Positions 8,575 to 16,479 are shown, counted from the stretch's first letter. The stretch is DNA of 64,000 nt from Gemmatimonadetes bacterium T265 (GCA_019973575.1 BPUI01000001.1:2864342-2928341); one strand, 5' to 3'. Notes: generated by a model from the sequence alone, not told the origin. Made by a program: numbers and translations.

Positions 8575-8581
8575 TGCGAAG
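8529..8581 (+). repeat. attL: left 53-bp direct repeat in tRNA-Gln
   Basis: Identical over 53 bp to 19958-20010. It starts at CTGACTCTGG in the anticodon arm, runs through the 3' end of the tRNA and extends 7 bases past the discriminator (TGCGAAG). Confidence 0.95.
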
Positions 8582-8614
8582 GGCCGCAAGCGCTTACGGT
8601 GCTGCGGCCCTTCG
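8578..8614 (+). terminator. Terminator after tRNA-Gln (element-derived copy)
   Basis: The stem AAGGGCCGCA...TGCGGCCCTT encloses CGCTTACGGTG-type loop sequence and is followed by CGGCTTTG. The equivalent hairpin after the right repeat has a different stem sequence. This one therefore presumably came in with the element. Confidence 0.6.
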
Positions 8615-8638
8615 GCTTTGTGAGGTGGCGCGGGGCGC

Positions 8639-8659
8639 GTGCGCCTACGGTGCGCCTAC
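8639..8659 (+). repeat. Left arm-type repeats (2 x GTGCGCCTAC)
   Basis: Two 10-bp direct repeats GTGCGCCTAC at 8639-8648 and 8650-8659, 1 nt apart. The same tandem pair in the same orientation occurs at 19833-19853 near the other end. Placement 58 bp inside the core repeat fits arm-type binding sites of a lambda-family integrase. Confidence 0.7.
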
Positions 8660-9480
8660 GCATTCATGAGTACGGGTGGATCCGCAGGCCGTGGTGGGTC
8701 GCCGAGCGCGCGCCAGGGGCCCCATTCGAGGGCGCCGAACTCCGGGTAGGCTGCGACGTTGAACTCCTGGGTTGCGAATGGATTGGGCTTGAAGTCGCGG
8801 TATGCCGGCGCCACAATGCCATCCTCCAACTGCTTGAGCGTGGCGAGGTCGACTACGCTTGGGAGCCGGCGATCCTCGGATGGCAACGCCGCTTCTCGCT
8901 GCAGCAGATCGGACAGGCGGATGAGCAGCCTGTGCAACTCGCTCTCATGAGCCGCGCGTTTTGTGTCTTCCCGAACGCGGGTGACAACGTCGGCGCGAAT
9001 GGCCTCCGAATCGACACGCCAGGTATAAAGGTCTTCCGGTAATCCTTCTTGGGCGAGCTCTGGCGCGTAGGCCTGTCTTAACGCCCGGTTTACCCATGCG
9101 GCGATGTCCGCCTCCAACTCGACTTCATCGCGGTCCTGCCCCCGGTAGCGCGGCGCGTCGCCACCGTCACCGAGTAGCAGCCAGTCCAGTGACACGCCGG
9201 TACGCTCGGCAAGCGTCCGCAACGTTGGCGACTCGGGTAGCCGGTTGCCGTTCAGGTAGTTGCTGACGAGCGACGGGGCGAGCCCGACGCGCTCCGCGAA
9301 AGCGCGCACGCTTGCAGTCCCCTTCAACGCCCGTAGCCGCTGGGCCACGCCGCGCCCCCACTCGCCCCCGCGGTGCTCGGCCTTGGCCTGCTTGGCCGTG
9401 CGCGGCTTCCGCGAGTTGGAGCACGGGGCGCCGCGCGCCGACGTGCGCGCAGCCAGTGTACGCGATTGCGAACGGGCCAT
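8656..9480 (-). CDS. XRE-family phage-type repressor
   Basis: 274 residues. A basic N-terminal extension (about 1-40, many Arg/Lys/Ala) precedes a helix-turn-helix domain at roughly 47-105: VAQRLRALKGTASVRAFAERVGLAP, SLVSNYLNGNRLPE and SLDWLLLGDGG. This is the classical lambda-CI/XRE layout, ending with the 'xxWLxxG' motif. The C-terminal half is helical and charged and resembles no peptidase domain. I infer a repressor controlling the divergent excisionase/replication operon. The ATG is preceded by TAGGTT at 9487-9492 with a 6-nt gap and no Shine-Dalgarno, so the mRNA is probably leaderless. The stop lies 6 bp beyond the left arm repeats. Confidence 0.85.
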   Translation of the reverse strand: MARSQSRTLAARTSARGAPCSNSRKPRTAKQAKAEHRGGEWGRGVAQRLRALKGTASVRAFAERVGLAPSLVSNYLNGNRLPESPTLRTLAERTGVSLDWLLLGDGGDAPRYRGQDRDEVELEADIAAWVNRALRQAYAPELAQEGLPEDLYTWRVDSEAIRADVVTRVREDTKRAAHESELHRLLIRLSDLLQREAALPSEDRRLPSVVDLATLKQLEDGIVAPAYRDFKPNPFATQEFNVAAYPEFGALEWGPWRALGDPPRPADPPVLMNA

Positions 9481-9486
9481 GTTCGC

Positions 9487-9492
9487 AACCTA
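9487..9492 (-). promoter_or_regulatory. -10-like box TAGGTT before the XRE repressor
   Basis: On the minus strand the order is TAGGTTGC, GAAC, ATG. The box ends 6 nt before the start codon. It lies in the 87-bp divergent control region between repressor and excisionase-like gene. Confidence 0.45.
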
Positions 9493-9567
9493 GCACAGTG
9501 TAGGAATGGGCAGGAATGCCCCGCGGTGCGATCGTCCGGCGTACCCTCAACCGGGAGATGCCTAACG

Positions 9568-9780
9568 ATGTTGCTAGACACAACGCAGGCGGCGGAGCGG
9601 TGCAAGCTCGCTCGTGCCACGCTCGCCAAGCTACGCGTGAACGGCGGGGGCCCGCAGTTTGTGAAGCTCGGCGCCAAGGTGCTGTACGACGACGCGGACC
9701 TGTCGGCCTGGATCGCCGCTCAGGGGAAGCGACGGTCCACGTCCGACGTGGGGGCGACAGGCGCGCCGCGTGCCGCGTGA
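9568..9780 (+). CDS. Excisionase-like MerR/HTH_17 DNA-binding protein
   Basis: 70 residues. The sequence LDTTQAAERCKLARATLAKL followed by GGGPQFVKLGAKVLYDDADL and SAWIAAQ is a typical winged-helix HTH_17 (AlpA/Xis-like) domain. Such small proteins bend DNA for excision or activate the integrase operon of integrated elements. GGGAG at 9553-9557 stands 10 nt before the ATG. The stop overlaps the GTG of the Prim-Pol gene (GTGA), so the gene leads a replication operon running to 12649. Confidence 0.85.
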   Translation: MLLDTTQAAERCKLARATLAKLRVNGGGPQFVKLGAKVLYDDADLSAWIAAQGKRRSTSDVGATGAPRAA

Positions 9781-10709
9781 GCGTTCACGACACAGTCCAG
9801 GCGCGCGCGGCCCGCGCGTACGCCCGCCGCGGCTGGCCCGTGTTCCCCTGCGTACCGGGTGGTAAGGTTCCGCTACTCCGCGACGGCTTCCACGGGGCGA
9901 GCTGTGACGCCGACACCGTGGCCCAGTGGTGGCGCGTCGAGCCGCGGGCGAACGTCGGGCTCGTCCCCGGCCGCTCAGCGCACGCGCACGACGGCGCGCC
10001 GGGAACCCTGCTCGTCCTCGACGTCGACGGCCCGCTCGGGCGCGCGACGGCCGCCGCACTCGGCGTGCCCGACGACGGCCCGGCGGCCGCGACCGGACGC
10101 CCGGACGGGGGCGAGCATCGGTATTTCTGGCTTCCCCGCGAGTATCGGGGGGCGCCGCTCGTCGTCGGCAACCGCGCGTTAGGCCCCGGGCTCGACGTCC
10201 GCCACGCGCGCGGCTACGTCGTCGCGCCGCCGAGTCGGCACCCGTCGGGCGCGCGGTATCAGTGGGTGCGCCACGGGCGCCCGCGCCCGCTTCCCCCGGC
10301 GGTCCTGACGCGGCTACTCGCACCTCCCGCGGTGGCGTCAACTGTAGGCGCAGACCGCCCGGCAACAGCGGCGCCGACTGCGGTGCAGCCGATCTCGGCA
10401 CAACGCCGTTCGGTCGGGCTCTGGCCCGCCGGTGCGGCCGCGCTCCGGCGCGCCGCGGCCTACGTCGCCCGGATGCCGCACGGCTTGGCCGACGGCCACG
10501 GGCGGAACGCGACCGCGTGGCGGCTGGCCGCCGTCCTGACGCACGGGTTCGTGCTCGACGCGGTCGACGTCGCGGCGGCGCTCGCCGCGTGGGACGCGGC
10601 CAACGTGCCCCCGCTCGGCGACGCGGCGCGGGCGCGCATCCTCGACAACGCACGGCGGTACGGCGCCCGGCCCGTGGCGCGCGCGGTGACAGGCGCGCGT
10701 GCCGCATGA
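9777..10709 (+). CDS. Bifunctional DNA primase/polymerase (Prim-Pol, AEP family)
   Basis: 310 residues. The N-terminal half is a Prim-Pol domain of the archaeo-eukaryotic primase superfamily (PF09250): AYARRGWPVFPCVPGGKVPL near the start, DADTVAQWW, then the acidic catalytic motif LVLDVDG (Asp82 and Asp84) and GGEHRYFW (His114). After about residue 200 comes a helical segment (RRAAAYVARMPHGLADGHGR) like the C-terminal part of plasmid/phage primases. It synthesises primers, and possibly DNA, for element replication together with the next gene. Coupled by GTGA to the gene before and ATGA to the helicase gene after. GC content is as high as the chromosome's. Confidence 0.9.
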   Translation: MSVHDTVQARAARAYARRGWPVFPCVPGGKVPLLRDGFHGASCDADTVAQWWRVEPRANVGLVPGRSAHAHDGAPGTLLVLDVDGPLGRATAAALGVPDDGPAAATGRPDGGEHRYFWLPREYRGAPLVVGNRALGPGLDVRHARGYVVAPPSRHPSGARYQWVRHGRPRPLPPAVLTRLLAPPAVASTVGADRPATAAPTAVQPISAQRRSVGLWPAGAAALRRAAAYVARMPHGLADGHGRNATAWRLAAVLTHGFVLDAVDVAAALAAWDAANVPPLGDAARARILDNARRYGARPVARAVTGARAA

Positions 10710-12649
10710 CGACGCCCCGGAACCCGCCTCCCGCGTGGGACGGCCCAAACCCGGCGGCCGCGCTGCTGGCCGACCGCGCCGCGGCGCTTGGCGCCGACGC
10801 GTGGGCGCGTACGGATCCCGCGGGCGCGTGGCGCGTCGTCGTGACGCCGCCCGCCGGGAAGGCCGCGCGCGCCGCGGTTGCCGTCTACCTCCCCGCCGAT
10901 GCGCTAGCGCCCGCCGTGCTCGACGCGCGCGATCTAGTGCAAACCGCGGCGCGCGCGGCGCTCGAATCGGCCGCACGCGGCGCGGGCCTCCCCGACGCGT
11001 CCCGCACGGGATTCGGAGACGCGGTGCGCGCGCTCGGCGCGCAGCTCGCGGAACGCCCGCGGGGCGCGGCACCCGACGCCGCCGGCGCGCGGCCCGGCGC
11101 TGGGTCCCCGATCACGTTCGACGACCCCGACCCGTGGCCGGACGCGGTGGACGGGGCGGCGCTGCTCGAGGACGTGGCCGCGTTCGTGGCCGCGCGCGTC
11201 GCGCTGCCCGCGGGCGCGGCCGACGTGTGCGCCCTCTGGCTGGCCGCGACCTACTGCCCCGACGTGTGGGCCGTCGCGTCCTACCTGCTCGTGCTCTCGG
11301 CGGCGCGGGGCTGCGGCAAGACGACGCTGCTCGACGTCCTGCACGCGCTCGCCCGGCGCGCCTTCTCGGCCGCTGACGCGTCCCCCGCGGCCCTCTTTCG
11401 TCTCATCGAGAAGGCACACCCGACGCTGTTCCTCGACGAGATCGACGCGTGGCTCACGGCCAAGCGCGAGGACGGGTTGGTGAACCTGCTCAACGCCGGC
11501 GCACGGCAGGGCGGGAAGGCGATGCGCTGCGCCGGCGAAGGCGCGGCGCTCGACGTCGCCGGGTTCGACGTGTTCGGCCCCAAGCTCTTGGCCGGGATCG
11601 CGCCCCAGCTCCCCGACGCCACGCGGTCTCGCTGCCTGGCGCTCCGCTTGGAGCGGGCCGACGCCGCGGAGCTCGACCGGCTCGTCCCGTTCTCGACGCG
11701 GCACCGGCCGCAAGCGGCGCCGCTCGCCGCCCGGCTCGGCCGCTGGACGGCGGACGCGCGCGACGGCGCGCCGGGGGCGACGGCCACGGGCGCGCCGCTC
11801 GCCGAATGGCCCCCCATGCCGCCCGGGCTGGCGGGGCGGGACGGGGAACCGTGGGTGCCGCTCTTCGCGGTGGCCGACGCCGCCGGCGGCCGATGGCCCG
11901 CGGCCGCACGCGCGGCCGTGGGGCTGCTGGCCGGGGGCGGTGTGGGCGAGGTGCGCGACCTCGACGAACTCTTGCTCGCCCACGTCGGCGACTACCTAGC
12001 GAGGTACCCAGGTGCGGACGGCCCCGCCGACGCCGGGGGCGTCGTACGCCTAGAGCCGCTGCGCGAGTGGCTGCGCGCGGACGACTGGCGGCCGTGGGCG
12101 ACCACGCCGGGCCGCGACGGACTGACGGTCCACAAGCTCGGCCGCGTGCTGCGCGACCGGTGGCGGGTGCCGACGGGTCAACGCCGGGCCGAGCGCGGCG
12201 CCGACGCCGAGAAGGTGCGCGGGTGCGACCGCGCCGCGCTCGCCGCCGTGGTCGCGCGCTACGTCGCGCCGCCCCTGGGCGAAGCGGGACAAGCGGGACC
12301 AAGCGGGTCAAGCAGGGCAAGCGGGACGGTCGCGCCGGCGTCGGCCGCGAGCGAGGGCGATGCCGGCGCCCCGGTTGTCCCGCTCGTCCCGGCCCGTCCC
12401 GCTTGTCCCACTTCCCCGAACAGGTACGGCGACGACGGGCGCGGGCGCGCCCGGCCCGGCGAGACGCGCGCCGCGGCCGTGCTCCGGGTGCTCGCCGGGC
12501 GGCCGGGGCTGCTGCTCGCCGAACTCGCCGACGCGCTCGGGTGGTCGCTAGACCGCGCGCGCGCCACGGTCGCGGCGCTCCGGCTGCGCGTCGCCGAGCG
12601 GGCGGACGGCCGGCTCTTCCTGACCGGCGCGCACGACGCGGCTGCCTAA
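10706..12649 (+). CDS. DUF3631-type helicase/ATPase of the replication module
   Basis: 647 residues. Walker A GCGKTT at 202-207 and Walker B LFLDEID at 241-247 mark a P-loop ATPase of the kind that follows Prim-Pol genes in integrated elements (DUF3631-like: HPTLFLDEIDAW and the later LRLERADAAELDRL). A basic helicase-associated region follows, with a helix-turn-helix-like segment near 470-510. A Gly/Ser/Pro-rich linker (about 525-575) is encoded by two opposed arrays of 9-bp repeats. A C-terminal winged helix (VLRVLAGRPGLLLAELADAL) closes the protein. It probably unwinds the element's origin. ATGA overlap with the primase gene. The stop TAA lies in GCCTAACG. Confidence 0.85.
   Translation: MTTPRNPPPAWDGPNPAAALLADRAAALGADAWARTDPAGAWRVVVTPPAGKAARAAVAVYLPADALAPAVLDARDLVQTAARAALESAARGAGLPDASRTGFGDAVRALGAQLAERPRGAAPDAAGARPGAGSPITFDDPDPWPDAVDGAALLEDVAAFVAARVALPAGAADVCALWLAATYCPDVWAVASYLLVLSAARGCGKTTLLDVLHALARRAFSAADASPAALFRLIEKAHPTLFLDEIDAWLTAKREDGLVNLLNAGARQGGKAMRCAGEGAALDVAGFDVFGPKLLAGIAPQLPDATRSRCLALRLERADAAELDRLVPFSTRHRPQAAPLAARLGRWTADARDGAPGATATGAPLAEWPPMPPGLAGRDGEPWVPLFAVADAAGGRWPAAARAAVGLLAGGGVGEVRDLDELLLAHVGDYLARYPGADGPADAGGVVRLEPLREWLRADDWRPWATTPGRDGLTVHKLGRVLRDRWRVPTGQRRAERGADAEKVRGCDRAALAAVVARYVAPPLGEAGQAGPSGSSRASGTVAPASAASEGDAGAPVVPLVPARPACPTSPNRYGDDGRGRARPGETRAAAVLRVLAGRPGLLLAELADALGWSLDRARATVAALRLRVAERADGRLFLTGAHDAAA
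12282..12327 (+). repeat. Tandem 9-bp repeats, five units (AAGCGGGAC)
   Basis: Units at 12282, 12291, 12301, 12310 and 12319; the first, second and fifth are exact AAGCGGGAC and the others vary by one or two bases. One extra base sits between the second and third. They lie inside the helicase gene's linker and face an inverted array 50 bp downstream. Confidence 0.85.
12377..12413 (-). repeat. Inverted array of the 9-bp repeat, four units
   Basis: GTCCCGCTC, GTCCCGGCC, GTCCCGCTT and GTCCCACTT at 12377, 12386, 12396 and 12405 are the reverse complement of the upstream AAGCGGGAC units. Together the arrays form a long imperfect inverted repeat within coding sequence. Confidence 0.85.
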
Positions 12650-12705
12650 CGTCGACGGCCCACGGACCCCACGGGCGGGGGTAGCTCTCGCTCGCGCACA
12701 GAGGG

Positions 12706-13173
12706 ATGACCTGCTGTGCGGCCCCGCGGCCTCCTACGCCGCACACCCCGACCGGCTACACGACCGAGCAATGGCACCCCGCGTTGTACGAGTGCGCGCG
12801 GGTGCTGAGAACCGGCGCCGAGCTCCGCGCCTGGCTCGCGCATCCGCAGGAGCCGCCGGGCGCGTACCCCCGCGAACCGCCCGCTCTGCGTCGGCACACG
12901 GGGCCGAAAACCGACGGTGAGAACAACGCCCCCCGCCGCACCGCAGATCGGCGTGCGGAATCCTACGCGAGCCGCGCGAGGCGCGGAACCCTATGCCAGC
13001 CGTCGGGCGCGCGAGACCCCATGACGCGCGGGCCCACGGCGAGACCCCATGACGGACCGCCCGGGGCGGCCCGTGTGGGGCCGAAAGTCTGTGGAGAAGT
13101 CTGCGGCGCGGACCTGACAAACCCCAACATCGGCGCGAACGCCGGCCAACCGCGGGGCGGCTGCGTGCGTTAG
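12706..13173 (+). CDS. Doubtful hypothetical protein
   Basis: 155 codons from an ATG directly abutting AGAGGG. Residues 15-65 (TTEQWHPALYECARVL, AELRAWLAHPQEPPGAYPRE) look protein-like. The second half is Arg/Pro/Gly-rich, spans the 16-bp direct repeats and looks like non-coding DNA read through. If real, only the N-terminal part is likely to be meaningful. Confidence 0.25.
   Translation: MTCCAAPRPPTPHTPTGYTTEQWHPALYECARVLRTGAELRAWLAHPQEPPGAYPREPPALRRHTGPKTDGENNAPRRTADRRAESYASRARRGTLCQPSGARDPMTRGPTARPHDGPPGAARVGPKVCGEVCGADLTNPNIGANAGQPRGGCVR
13011..13054 (+). repeat. 16-bp direct repeat (two copies)
   Basis: GCGAGACCCCATGACG occurs at 13011-13026 and 13039-13054, with a 28-bp period. The second lies in the interval just upstream of the zinc-ribbon gene. 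Could be a protein-binding site pair. Confidence 0.8.
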
Positions 13174-13252
13174 GCACTGGGCACGCCGCGTGCGGGTAAC
13201 ATCGGCGATCGGCGGACGATTTCGCAAAATCCCGACGGGGGCGCATCGCAAT

Positions 13253-13981
13253 ATGGGCGGCATCTTCTCGACGCGGTGGGACGGGCACGCGCGGCGCGCA
13301 GCGGTCGAAGAGGCGCCACTGAGGCTCGCCGCGCGGGACGTGAAGCGGGCGCACGGCACGCTACCCGCGGACCACGCGGCCGAAGGGGTGTGGGGGTGGC
13401 CGAACGGCTCGACGCTCGGCTACGCGCTCGGCGCGGTCGACTACGCCGGCCGGCGCACGTTGACGCTTACGTACGCGCTCGCCCCCGCGCCGGCTCCCCC
13501 GGCTGGGCGCGGACGCCGGCCCACGGGCGCCCCGACGCCGGCCGCCGACGCGGTACGCGTGTTCCTGTACGTCGTCGCCGAGCCGCAGCGTATAGGGGCG
13601 CGTGTCGCGGGGGCGCGGTGGTGGTTCTGGTGCCCGTTCTGCGACCGGAAGCGGGCCGCGGTTTACCTCGCACTCAGTGCGCGGTACTTCCGGTGCCGCG
13701 TGTGCGCGGGGCTCACGTATCTGTCCCGGCTCGGCGGGCCGACGGGCCGCGCCGACCGAGCGTGCCGGAAGGCGGCGCGGCGGCTCGGCGTCGACTACTT
13801 CGACTTCGGGCCGTGCGGATGGGCGCCGCGGCCGAAAGGAATGCGGACGGCCACGTACGCGCGCCGGCTCGTGGCGCTTGAGGCGGCGCACGAACGGCGC
13901 GACGCCCTATTCCTGGCCGGCGCCGCGCGCATCTTAGCGCGCTTCCCGACCCAGCACCTACGGCCCCTCCGACGCGCATGA
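13253..13981 (+). CDS. Mobile-element zinc-ribbon protein (MGGxxSxRW type)
   Basis: 242 residues. The start MGGIFSTRWDGH and the central WWFWCPFC...CRVCAGLTYLS match a family often met in phage-like islands that begin MGGFGSGRW and carry a zinc ribbon. The four ligands are Cys127, Cys130, Cys148 and Cys151. A Pro/Ala-rich segment precedes them and a basic helical tail follows. Function is unknown; a nucleic-acid-binding role is inferred from the ribbon and the basic tail. I chose the ATG at 13253 over one 63 nt upstream because of the family-like MGG start. Confidence 0.75.
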   Translation: MGGIFSTRWDGHARRAAVEEAPLRLAARDVKRAHGTLPADHAAEGVWGWPNGSTLGYALGAVDYAGRRTLTLTYALAPAPAPPAGRGRRPTGAPTPAADAVRVFLYVVAEPQRIGARVAGARWWFWCPFCDRKRAAVYLALSARYFRCRVCAGLTYLSRLGGPTGRADRACRKAARRLGVDYFDFGPCGWAPRPKGMRTATYARRLVALEAAHERRDALFLAGAARILARFPTQHLRPLRRA

Positions 13982-14041
13982 CGATACGTGCCCCCTTGCA
14001 CCGTGACGCGTCCCGGTTGCTCGCCACCCTCCCGGCCACCC

Positions 14042-14099
14042 CGCGCCCGTCGTGCATGCTACATCGCCGCCGCGCGATGTAGCATGCACGACGGGCGCG
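14042..14099. repeat. Perfect 26-bp inverted repeat with 6-nt loop
   Basis: Arms at 14042-14067 and 14074-14099 match without mismatch; the spacer is CGCCGC. The arm centre contains GTGCATGCTACATCGC. It sits between two convergent genes (zinc-ribbon and methyltransferase). There is no T tract on either side. Possible bidirectional terminator, replication hairpin or protein-binding site. Confidence 0.95.
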
Positions 14100-14196
14100 C
14101 GTTCGCGTGGGATCAGCATCCGCGGTACGCGACGGCACGCGACGAACGCCGCGGGCGTCTGCCACGGGACCTCGGGCCGATGCTCGGCGAGCGGCC

Positions 14197-15912
14197 TTAC
14201 AAGAACGAGCGTTGCTCGTCGCGCTCGCGCGCTCTGGGCGCCTGGCGCAGCGTCGCGTTCGTCTGCCGCGGCGCGGGCATCTGAACGCCTTTCCCACCGA
14301 GCAGTTCGGCCACAGTCAGAAGCTGCAGCCGCGGAAAGCGACCCCAATGTGCGGACTCGTAGAACCCGGCGCCGGCCGCCTCGCTGCGCATAGGTTTCGT
14401 CGGATCCTGCATTGAAATCAGTACGCCGATGGCCGCCTTATCGCGGTGCACGACGTGGCCGAGGTCACGCACATGCGCCGCCGAGACGTTGCCCGCCTTC
14501 ACGCTGAACACGATTTGCTTCGGAACGCCGCCCGCCGGGCCGTCGTGGAAGAAGAGCCGCCCGTCGACGCCCTTATCGGCGCCCTTCTTCTCATCAGCGG
14601 GGCGCGCACCGCACAGCCCCAACGCCCACCATTGGAATTGATAGGGGTCTGACGCCGCGAGCGCGACCGCGTCCTCGAGCGTGGTCGGCTCTCCGACTAC
14701 GCGGAAGCGGGCCGCCTCGCCGTATGTATCCGTTAGGCGTTTCTTCATCAAACTGACCGCTAGATACGTCAGGTCGACGCCAACCCACCTGCGCCCCAAC
14801 TTCTGTGCGGCGACGACCGCCGTGCCGCAACCGCAGAAGGGGTCAAGTACGACGTCTCCGGGGTTGCTGCTCACGGCGATGATCCGCTCGAGCAACGCCT
14901 CGGGCTTCTGCGTCGGGTAGCCGAGCCGCTCGGCCGACTGCGAGTGTAGCGCCTCGATGTCCGTCCACAGGTCCTGCAGGGGTACGCCCGGCATCTCGTC
15001 GAGAAACCGCTTGAACTCCGGCATCCCGTCGAACGTGTGCCGGATGCGGTTCTCGCGGGCGAACTGCCGCATGTTCTCGAGCGAGTAGGCCCAGAACCGC
15101 CCCGCGTACGGCGGCACCCCCTTGTACTCCCAGCCCTCTAGCGGCGCGAGGTGCTCGTCCTCGAGGTCGGCCTGCCAGCGCACCCGCAGCCCCGCTGGGC
15201 GTTTCACCCGCCACTCGTAGCTCACGTCGCCGCCGGGCTTCGCGGCGGTGAGGTTGTCGCGGCGGAACCGGCGCCCATCCTCGTCGACGAGGCGGTAGTC
15301 GCGCGCCACGTACGCCTCGTCGTAAGGCGTGTACTGCGTGTTCCACGTGTACGCCTCTCCCTTAGTGTAGAAGAGGAGCACGTCGTGAATGTGGCCGTAA
15401 TTCCGCCGGCCCTGCTTCGCATCGCTGTGCGCTCCGCTCCGCCGCCACGCGACTTCGGAGCGGAACCGGTGCGGCCCGAACACCGCATCGAGTAGAAGTT
15501 TGAGGTAGTGGGACGCGGTGGGGTCGCAGTGCAGGTACAGCGACCCGGTCGGCTTGAGCACGCGGTGAAGCTCCGCGAGCCGCGGGCACATCATCACGAG
15601 GTAGGCGAGCATGTCGGCCTCACTGACGACGGCCCGGAAGCCGACGAAGAGTTCGGCGAAGTGCCCCCCGGCGTCAACGATCGCGCGGAACGCCGCGGCG
15701 GCTGCCTCGTCCCAGTGCCACGTATCCTCGAACGCCCGCACCTGCGCCGCCGCCGCGCCGCCGCCCTTGGTCGAGAACAGGACGTTGTACGACGCGGCGG
15801 AGTTGAACGGCGGGTCGAGGTAGGCGAGGTCGACACTTTCGTCATCGACGTGGCGGCGCATCACGTCGAGGTTGTCACCGTAGTAGAGCGCGTTCGGGGC
15901 GGGCTGAGGCAT
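14197..15912 (-). CDS. DNA methyltransferase fused to restriction-endonuclease-like domain
   Basis: 571 residues. An amino-methyltransferase (N6-adenine or N4-cytosine) of the beta class: the catalytic motif DPPF is at 33-36 and comes before the S-adenosylmethionine motif DPFCGCGTA (Phe359 onward), with a target-recognition region between. The C-terminal 130 residues resemble an Mrr-like PD-(D/E)xK nuclease domain: KGVDGRLFF at 447-455, then FSVKAGNVSAAHVRDLG at about 469-485 and AIGVLISM. The acidic residue normally two before the Lys in (E/Q)xK is Ser here, so nuclease activity is uncertain. Probably a single-chain restriction-modification or self-protection enzyme. ATG at 15912 chosen because motif X (YYGDNLDV) follows at once. 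Confidence 0.85.
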   Translation of the reverse strand: MPQPAPNALYYGDNLDVMRRHVDDESVDLAYLDPPFNSAASYNVLFSTKGGGAAAAQVRAFEDTWHWDEAAAAAFRAIVDAGGHFAELFVGFRAVVSEADMLAYLVMMCPRLAELHRVLKPTGSLYLHCDPTASHYLKLLLDAVFGPHRFRSEVAWRRSGAHSDAKQGRRNYGHIHDVLLFYTKGEAYTWNTQYTPYDEAYVARDYRLVDEDGRRFRRDNLTAAKPGGDVSYEWRVKRPAGLRVRWQADLEDEHLAPLEGWEYKGVPPYAGRFWAYSLENMRQFARENRIRHTFDGMPEFKRFLDEMPGVPLQDLWTDIEALHSQSAERLGYPTQKPEALLERIIAVSSNPGDVVLDPFCGCGTAVVAAQKLGRRWVGVDLTYLAVSLMKKRLTDTYGEAARFRVVGEPTTLEDAVALAASDPYQFQWWALGLCGARPADEKKGADKGVDGRLFFHDGPAGGVPKQIVFSVKAGNVSAAHVRDLGHVVHRDKAAIGVLISMQDPTKPMRSEAAGAGFYESAHWGRFPRLQLLTVAELLGGKGVQMPAPRQTNATLRQAPRARERDEQRSFL

Positions 15913-16172
15913 AGCCGCAAGCTGCTGAGTTGACCGGACCCGTACAAGGCGACACGGCGGAACAGCTAACAACGCGACCACCCCGCCACACGGCGGCCGA
16001 CAACCTCGGCCGAGTGCCCGATGACAGCGACAGCGAGCACGGGGCGCCTACACTCCGCGCCGGCGCTGCGCAGACTTCCCCGCAAACTTTCGGGCGGCAC
16101 GTGGCGGACTTGCGCGCGGACTTCTCACCGGACTTGCGACCGGGCCTACGGGCGGCGGGCGACCGGTGGAGC

Positions 16173-16178
16173 TAGGTT
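16173..16178 (+). promoter_or_regulatory. -10-like box TAGGTT before the winged-helix gene
   Basis: TAGGTTGC, the same octamer as before the XRE gene, ends its hexamer 7 nt before the GTG at 16186. Leaderless start suspected. The 270-bp divergent region also serves the methyltransferase gene. Confidence 0.4.
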
Positions 16179-16185
16179 GCGCGGC

Positions 16186-16479
16186 GTGTCGACCAACCCG
16201 GACACACCCCGGGGCGCGCGGCGCCCGGACGTGCACTTGCTCGCGTTCTTGCTCGTCTGCCTCGAGCGGCAAGACGAGCACCGGGAACCGCTCGAGTTTG
16301 CCCCGCTCGCCGGCTACACGCCCGAACGGGTGAACGCGCACCTCGACGAACTTGCCGCCCGCGGTTACGCGATCGTCGCCCGCGTGCCCGGCCGCAAGTA
16401 CCGCGCTGCGGCACTGACCACCGACGGGCGCGGCTGGCTCGCCGATCACCGCGACGAGCTCTACTGGATGGACGACTAG
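16186..16479 (+). CDS. Small winged-helix protein
   Basis: 97 residues. VHLLAFLLVCLERQDEHREP begins a helical domain, then FAPLAGYTPERVNAHLDELA (helix-turn-helix) and ARGYAIVARVPGRKYRAAAL TTDGRGWL, a beta-wing of the MarR/ArsR sort. It ends in WMDD. The divergent position next to the methyltransferase suggests a controller protein for that gene, but this is inference from position only. The GTG at 16186 is preferred because the conserved-looking part starts there and a TAGGTT box precedes it. Confidence 0.65.
   Translation: MSTNPDTPRGARRPDVHLLAFLLVCLERQDEHREPLEFAPLAGYTPERVNAHLDELAARGYAIVARVPGRKYRAAALTTDGRGWLADHRDELYWMDD

Larger units (their letters stand above)
12650..13252. other. 603-bp interval with no firmly supported gene
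   Basis: Between the helicase and zinc-ribbon genes. It holds one doubtful small ORF (12706-13173), a 16-bp direct repeat (13011 and 13039) and a GTTAGGC motif near 13167. Base composition is as GC-rich as the surroundings. In replicative elements this is a usual place for an origin, but no AT-rich unwinding region is seen. Confidence 0.5.

Noticed and set aside
12282-12413. CRISPR array
   Set aside because: The repeats are 9 bp with no spacers and lie inside a coding frame. No other repeat-spacer pattern is present in the window.
13713-14347. Small minus-strand open frames across the 26-bp inverted repeat
   Set aside because: Arg-rich shadow frames without start signals; they overlap the zinc-ribbon gene in antisense.
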